From IMG/VR virus record IMGVR_UViG_3300011116_000528, positions 1 to 40,890 of that record: a DNA stretch of 40,890 nt; one strand, given 5' to 3'. Positions 38,589 through 40,890 of the stretch are shown piece by piece; position 1 is the first letter of the stretch; every line of letters starts with the position of its first letter. The stretch is from a virus. The notes beneath the pieces are model-generated. The model was not told the origin of the DNA. It did no database searches and saw only the letters and a program-made list of their open reading frames with translations. The position numbers were made by a program, and so were the translations under genes.

Positions 38589-38607
38589 AAAAAACGTACC
38601 AAATTGA

Positions 38608-39066
38608 TTAAAAATATTTTCCTAATTGAATAAATATCGTGGCAGCGGCAGGTTGTGCCTGCGCAGGTTCAAGCCCCGATGCTTGCAACTGGTGAAATAT
38701 GTCGGCGTAAACCGAGGTCATTAACGTGGCTTTCTCCGTGATTTCGTCGTGTGTCATTTTACCGTTGGTTCTTGGCGGTACATTTGCCGCCTGCTGCACG
38801 TTTGCGCCTTCGGTGGGTGTTTGTACCTTTTCAGGTATTTCGTTCGCTGTGACCATGTCAAAAGCGACTTTGTAACTTTTGCCGTCGTGGATAACAGTCA
38901 CGGCGTCGTCTTTTTTCAATGCCATTAACTTTGTATCGTCGGCTTTCCCGTAAACGCGCGCCTCCGTGCCATTGTCTAATGTAATGACGGCGTTGATTGA
39001 TGGTCCGTATTGACCCTCAAACACTTTGCCCGCCGTGTATTTAACCTTGCCTTTTAGAATATTCAT
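38608..39066 (-). CDS. OB-fold-like DNA-binding protein, 152 residues
   Basis: The first 75 residues (MNILKGKVKYTAGKVFE, ARVYGKADDTKLMALK and DAVTVIHDGKSYKV) have a beta-barrel-like pattern of the OB type. A Pro/Asn/Gln linker follows and a helical C-terminus (LMTSVYADIFHQLQASG) closes the protein. It may bind single-stranded DNA or pair with the nuclease at 37626. The start at 39066 is preferred over 39123. It overlaps the upstream gene by 26 bases. No acidic SSB-type tip is present. Confidence 0.5.
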   Translation of the reverse strand: MNILKGKVKYTAGKVFEGQYGPSINAVITLDNGTEARVYGKADDTKLMALKKDDAVTVIHDGKSYKVAFDMVTANEIPEKVQTPTEGANVQQAANVPPRTNGKMTHDEITEKATLMTSVYADIFHQLQASGLEPAQAQPAAATIFIQLGKYF

Positions 39067-39301
39067 TTCCTGCTTGAATTTGAAAATTTTGAGAATCGTA
39101 CCACATTTGTTTTTTGTGGTCACTTATTGCCTTCCAGTCTATTTCCTGATCGTAACTTATTTTCTTTCCCGTCCAAAAGTATTTTTCAATTTCACCTACT
39201 CCTTTTTCCCTCCACCATTTTTGCAAGTGCTTTGGTTCAACTATATGGTTGGGGCAAATGGATATACAGGCGTTTAACGCGAAGTCTTGTATGTTAATCA
39301 T
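39041..39301 (-). CDS. Unknown protein, 86 residues
   Basis: The protein begins MINIQDFALNACISICPN and is rich in Trp and Lys (LQKWWREKGVGEIEKYFW). No domain is recognised. Two Cys (ACISIC) lie near the start. It overlaps the next gene by 26 bases and the previous one by four bases (ATGA), so it belongs to the same unit. Confidence 0.55.
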   Translation of the reverse strand: MINIQDFALNACISICPNHIVEPKHLQKWWREKGVGEIEKYFWTGKKISYDQEIDWKAISDHKKQMWYDSQNFQIQAGNEYSKRQG

Positions 39302-39639
39302 TTCGTTGGTATTTTTTCCATTTCCTTTAGAGCATTTCCGCAATATTCAATAATACTAATATTTAAATTAAACATTCTTGAATTTTTGTTATTTGCCGCG
39401 TGCTTTTCAAATTTGTGCATCATTTCAATAACCTCGTCTTTGTAAAATTGTATCGGTGTTACTTTGTAAGAATCAACCAATTTAAATGTATATCTCAAAG
39501 AATACATATACATATCTAAAGACATAAGCCAATCGTTTTGGCTATCAAGGCTTAACTTGTTGAGTTCTTGTCTAAGTTTAATAACGGTTTCTTCGTAATA
39601 ATTTAAAAGGTTGTTGGCTTGCTCTAATGAATTGTTCAT
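39298..39639 (-). CDS. Unknown helical protein, 113 residues
   Basis: The protein begins MNNSLEQANNLLNYYEE and is mostly helical, including NNLLNYYEETVIKLRQEL and a MHKFEKHAANNKN stretch. No enzyme motif is seen. It overlaps the next gene by four bases and lies 21 bases after the 84-residue gene. Confidence 0.55.
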   Translation of the reverse strand: MNNSLEQANNLLNYYEETVIKLRQELNKLSLDSQNDWLMSLDMYMYSLRYTFKLVDSYKVTPIQFYKDEVIEMMHKFEKHAANNKNSRMFNLNISIIEYCGNALKEMEKIPTK

Positions 39640-39660
39640 ATTGGTTTGTTTTTAAAGTGA

Positions 39661-39915
39661 TTAATTATTTATAATTACCCAGTCCATTTCATTCTCCTCC
39701 ACAAGAGGCATGAGGTTGTAACGGTTGATTTTTGGATATAACTCCAAGTCAATGGTTTCTGGCTCAAATGTCCAGCCGTGAATCTCCATGTTATCCTCAG
39801 GAGAATGCGGCGACGTTTGTCCGTACAAGCCGAAGCCGTACGAGAAAATAACGTGTACAAAGTGACCCAGCTTTTTATCAAGGGTACATTTGCAGGTGTA
39901 TTTTGTAATATTCAT
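39661..39915 (-). CDS. Unknown protein, 84 residues
   Basis: The protein begins MNITKYTCKCTLDKKLG and appears beta-rich, with FVHVIFSYGFGLYG and EIHGWTFEPETIDLELY. It is the first gene of the unit driven by the promoter-like repeat at 39935-40003, with the box 30 bases before the ATG. Function unknown. Confidence 0.6.
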   Translation of the reverse strand: MNITKYTCKCTLDKKLGHFVHVIFSYGFGLYGQTSPHSPEDNMEIHGWTFEPETIDLELYPKINRYNLMPLVEENEMDWVIINN

Positions 39916-39934
39916 TTTGGTAAGTTTTAAAATA

Positions 39935-40003
39935 TTTTCAATACGTAAATTTAAATATAATTATTTGAATAAAAAAATATTTACAAAAATAAATTAAAAA
40001 AAA
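39935..40003 (-). promoter_or_regulatory. AT-rich promoter-like repeat, copy A
   Basis: This 69-base element is identical to 35377-35445 at 66 positions and related to 34176-34231. On the minus strand its T-rich start is shared with the tail of the terminator at 40004-40028, and the box TAAATTTAC (plus 39945-39953) stands 30 bases before the ATG at 39915. It separates two leftward units. Confidence 0.6.
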
Positions 40004-40028
40004 GTGAGGCATAATTTCTATGCCCCAC
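40004..40028 (-). terminator. Intrinsic terminator of the replication unit
   Basis: On the minus strand GTGGGGCATA pairs with TATGCCTCAC (10 bp with one G-U, 5-base loop), followed by eight T (39996-40003). It ends the unit that includes the initiator and its partner, 24 bases after the stop at 40053. Confidence 0.75.
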
Positions 40029-40052
40029 CAAAACAAAACCAAATTATGAAAC

Positions 40053-40787
40053 TTATCTTAGTAACACCTTGCGCCAGACGGCTAACTTGTAAGCAAGTGC
40101 GCGCGCGCGTGGCATATTTCCTTCTTCTATTTTCCTCATGTGGTTCTTGCGATCAATTAAATTATCTGAATCGGGCTTTTCGTTCTTTGCCATTTCCTGC
40201 GCCTCAGCCCACAAGGCTTCCTTTTCGCCTTCGCCCCATTCATTGATATAACCACGCTTAACGCATTCGTCGTACCAAAATACGGGTATTTCTTCCAACG
40301 GCTTTTGAAAGTTCTTCAGCTTATTATCAAAGTCCTTGTCGTATTCCTCAGCAACCTTTCCCAGGCGTTTAATGCGATCTTCTTCTTCTTTCTTTGCTTG
40401 CAAATCGGAATCCATGGCAAAGTATATCTTTTGTCTCCATGTTATATAAGCCGTGATTATTCGCCCAATGGCATGAAGGTCAACTTTACCGTATAATTTA
40501 TGGTCATTAATATCAAGTTCTTGTTTGGCAAACTTTTCAAAAGCAAGTTTAATTTCATCGACGGCTAACAACTTGTAATTTGAAATAAATTCGGTAACCT
40601 CCATCAAGTGTTCAGGCTTTGGCTCAATGCCATACACGGGGAGCAATTGGCTTAATGTTTGGGCAATCTTCGGGATCGCTTCTTTTGTCCCTGTTTTAAA
40701 AATCCTGAGTTCGCGGTTCTGAATAACAAGCTGCACGTCTTGTATTTTCTCTTCCACGCGGTAGGCAATCATTGGTAAATTGTTCAT
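40053..40787 (-). CDS. Replication partner protein following the initiator gene, 244 residues
   Basis: The helical protein begins MNNLPMIAYRVEEKIQDV; motifs include LMEVTEFISNYKLLAVDEI (81-99), YGKVDLHAIGRIITAYITW (119-137) and a charged coiled coil (DSDLQAKKEEEDRIKRLG). No Walker A motif is seen, so it is not a DnaC-type ATPase, though it occupies the place of a helicase loader gene. Its ATG is 15 bases after the initiator stop across the circular junction. It may recruit the host replicative helicase, or help the initiator. The product is otherwise unknown. Confidence 0.6.
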   Translation of the reverse strand: MNNLPMIAYRVEEKIQDVQLVIQNRELRIFKTGTKEAIPKIAQTLSQLLPVYGIEPKPEHLMEVTEFISNYKLLAVDEIKLAFEKFAKQELDINDHKLYGKVDLHAIGRIITAYITWRQKIYFAMDSDLQAKKEEEDRIKRLGKVAEEYDKDFDNKLKNFQKPLEEIPVFWYDECVKRGYINEWGEGEKEALWAEAQEMAKNEKPDSDNLIDRKNHMRKIEEGNMPRARALAYKLAVWRKVLLR

Positions 40788-40890
40788 AATTGGTTGGTTT
40801 TATTAATCTTGAAACTTTGCCATGCGTTCTGCAAGCAACTCCTGAATCCTGTCATTATACGCTTTGTCCTTCGCCGCTGGGCTTGTCGTT
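40705..40890. repeat. Right copy of the terminal direct repeat
   Basis: This copy matches bases 1-186 with five mismatches, all within the first 60 bases. The genome unit therefore ends at 40704 and bases after it repeat the start of the window. Confidence 0.9.
40803..40890 (-). CDS. Partial second copy of the initiator gene (C-terminus only)
   Basis: These bases repeat the end of the gene annotated at 99-1061, encoding its last residues up to MAKFQD and the stop, and are cut by the window edge. They are an effect of the circular overlap, and are not a separate gene. Confidence 0.85.
   Translation of the reverse strand, partial: TTSPAAKDKAYNDRIQELLAERMAKFQD

Noticed and set aside
1-40890. 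CRISPR array or tRNA gene
   Set aside because: No regularly spaced repeats and no cloverleaf with CCA-type end were recognised; a tRNAscan run would be the decisive check.
1-40890. Temperate lifestyle genes
   Set aside because: No integrase, excisionase or clear CI-like repressor was seen; small HTH-like proteins (18457-18813, 5150-5323) are too weak a basis to call lysogeny.

Overview
This window is an essentially complete genome of a tailed siphovirus-type phage (long non-contractile tail inferred from the tape measure, tail chaperone and tail tube genes) that infects a member of the Bacteroidota. The host assignment rests on promoter boxes of the TAnnTTTG type (4199-4207, 4256-4264, 2965-2972), the near absence of Shine-Dalgarno sequences with A-rich leaders before start codons, and fibre signal peptides ending in a hydrophobic run followed by Gln, as in Flavobacteriia-like hosts. 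The first 186 bases match the last 186 bases (40705-40890) with five mismatches, so the molecule is circular or circularly permuted with a unit of about 40,704 bp; the gene at 40053-40787 and its neighbour at 99-1061 are continuous across the junction.

The layout is bipartite. From a single divergent control region (4135-4281) a rightward block runs without a clear break to 31426: small genes, SSB, a ribbon-helix-helix-like peptide, a glycosyltransferase, a ParB-like protein, terminase small and large subunits, tail chaperones with a likely -1 frameshift, tail completion and baseplate proteins, tape measure, then the head genes (ClpP-type protease/scaffold, capsid), a probable tail tube protein, the portal and a connector, three fibre-like proteins with signal peptides, holin and amidase. 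The capsid and portal genes lie after the tail genes, an unusual order.

The leftward block runs from 4134 through the circular junction to 31490 and holds early and metabolic genes: a SAM methyltransferase, a ParB-DNA methylase overlapping a PD-(D/E)XK nuclease gene, a winged-helix replication initiator with a partner gene, an OB-fold-like protein, a RecB/Cas4-type nuclease, a dATP/dGTP diphosphohydrolase-like protein, dCTP deaminase, a membrane-anchored glucosaminidase-like protein, a RuvC-like resolvase and many small unknown proteins. No DNA polymerase, helicase, integrase, repressor, tRNA or CRISPR array was seen, so replication probably depends on host machinery loaded by the initiator.

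The most striking observation is a pair of about 100-nt leader RNAs (1072-1180 and 2863-2972, minus strand) directly before the replication initiator and ParB-methylase genes. Each has its own promoter, three hairpins, a last hairpin shaped like an intrinsic terminator, and a 7-9 bp loop-loop complementarity between first and last hairpins. The loop sequences differ between copies but stay complementary, which is covariation. No gene-free stretch exceeds 300 bases; the longest is the 147-base divergent region at 4135-4281.
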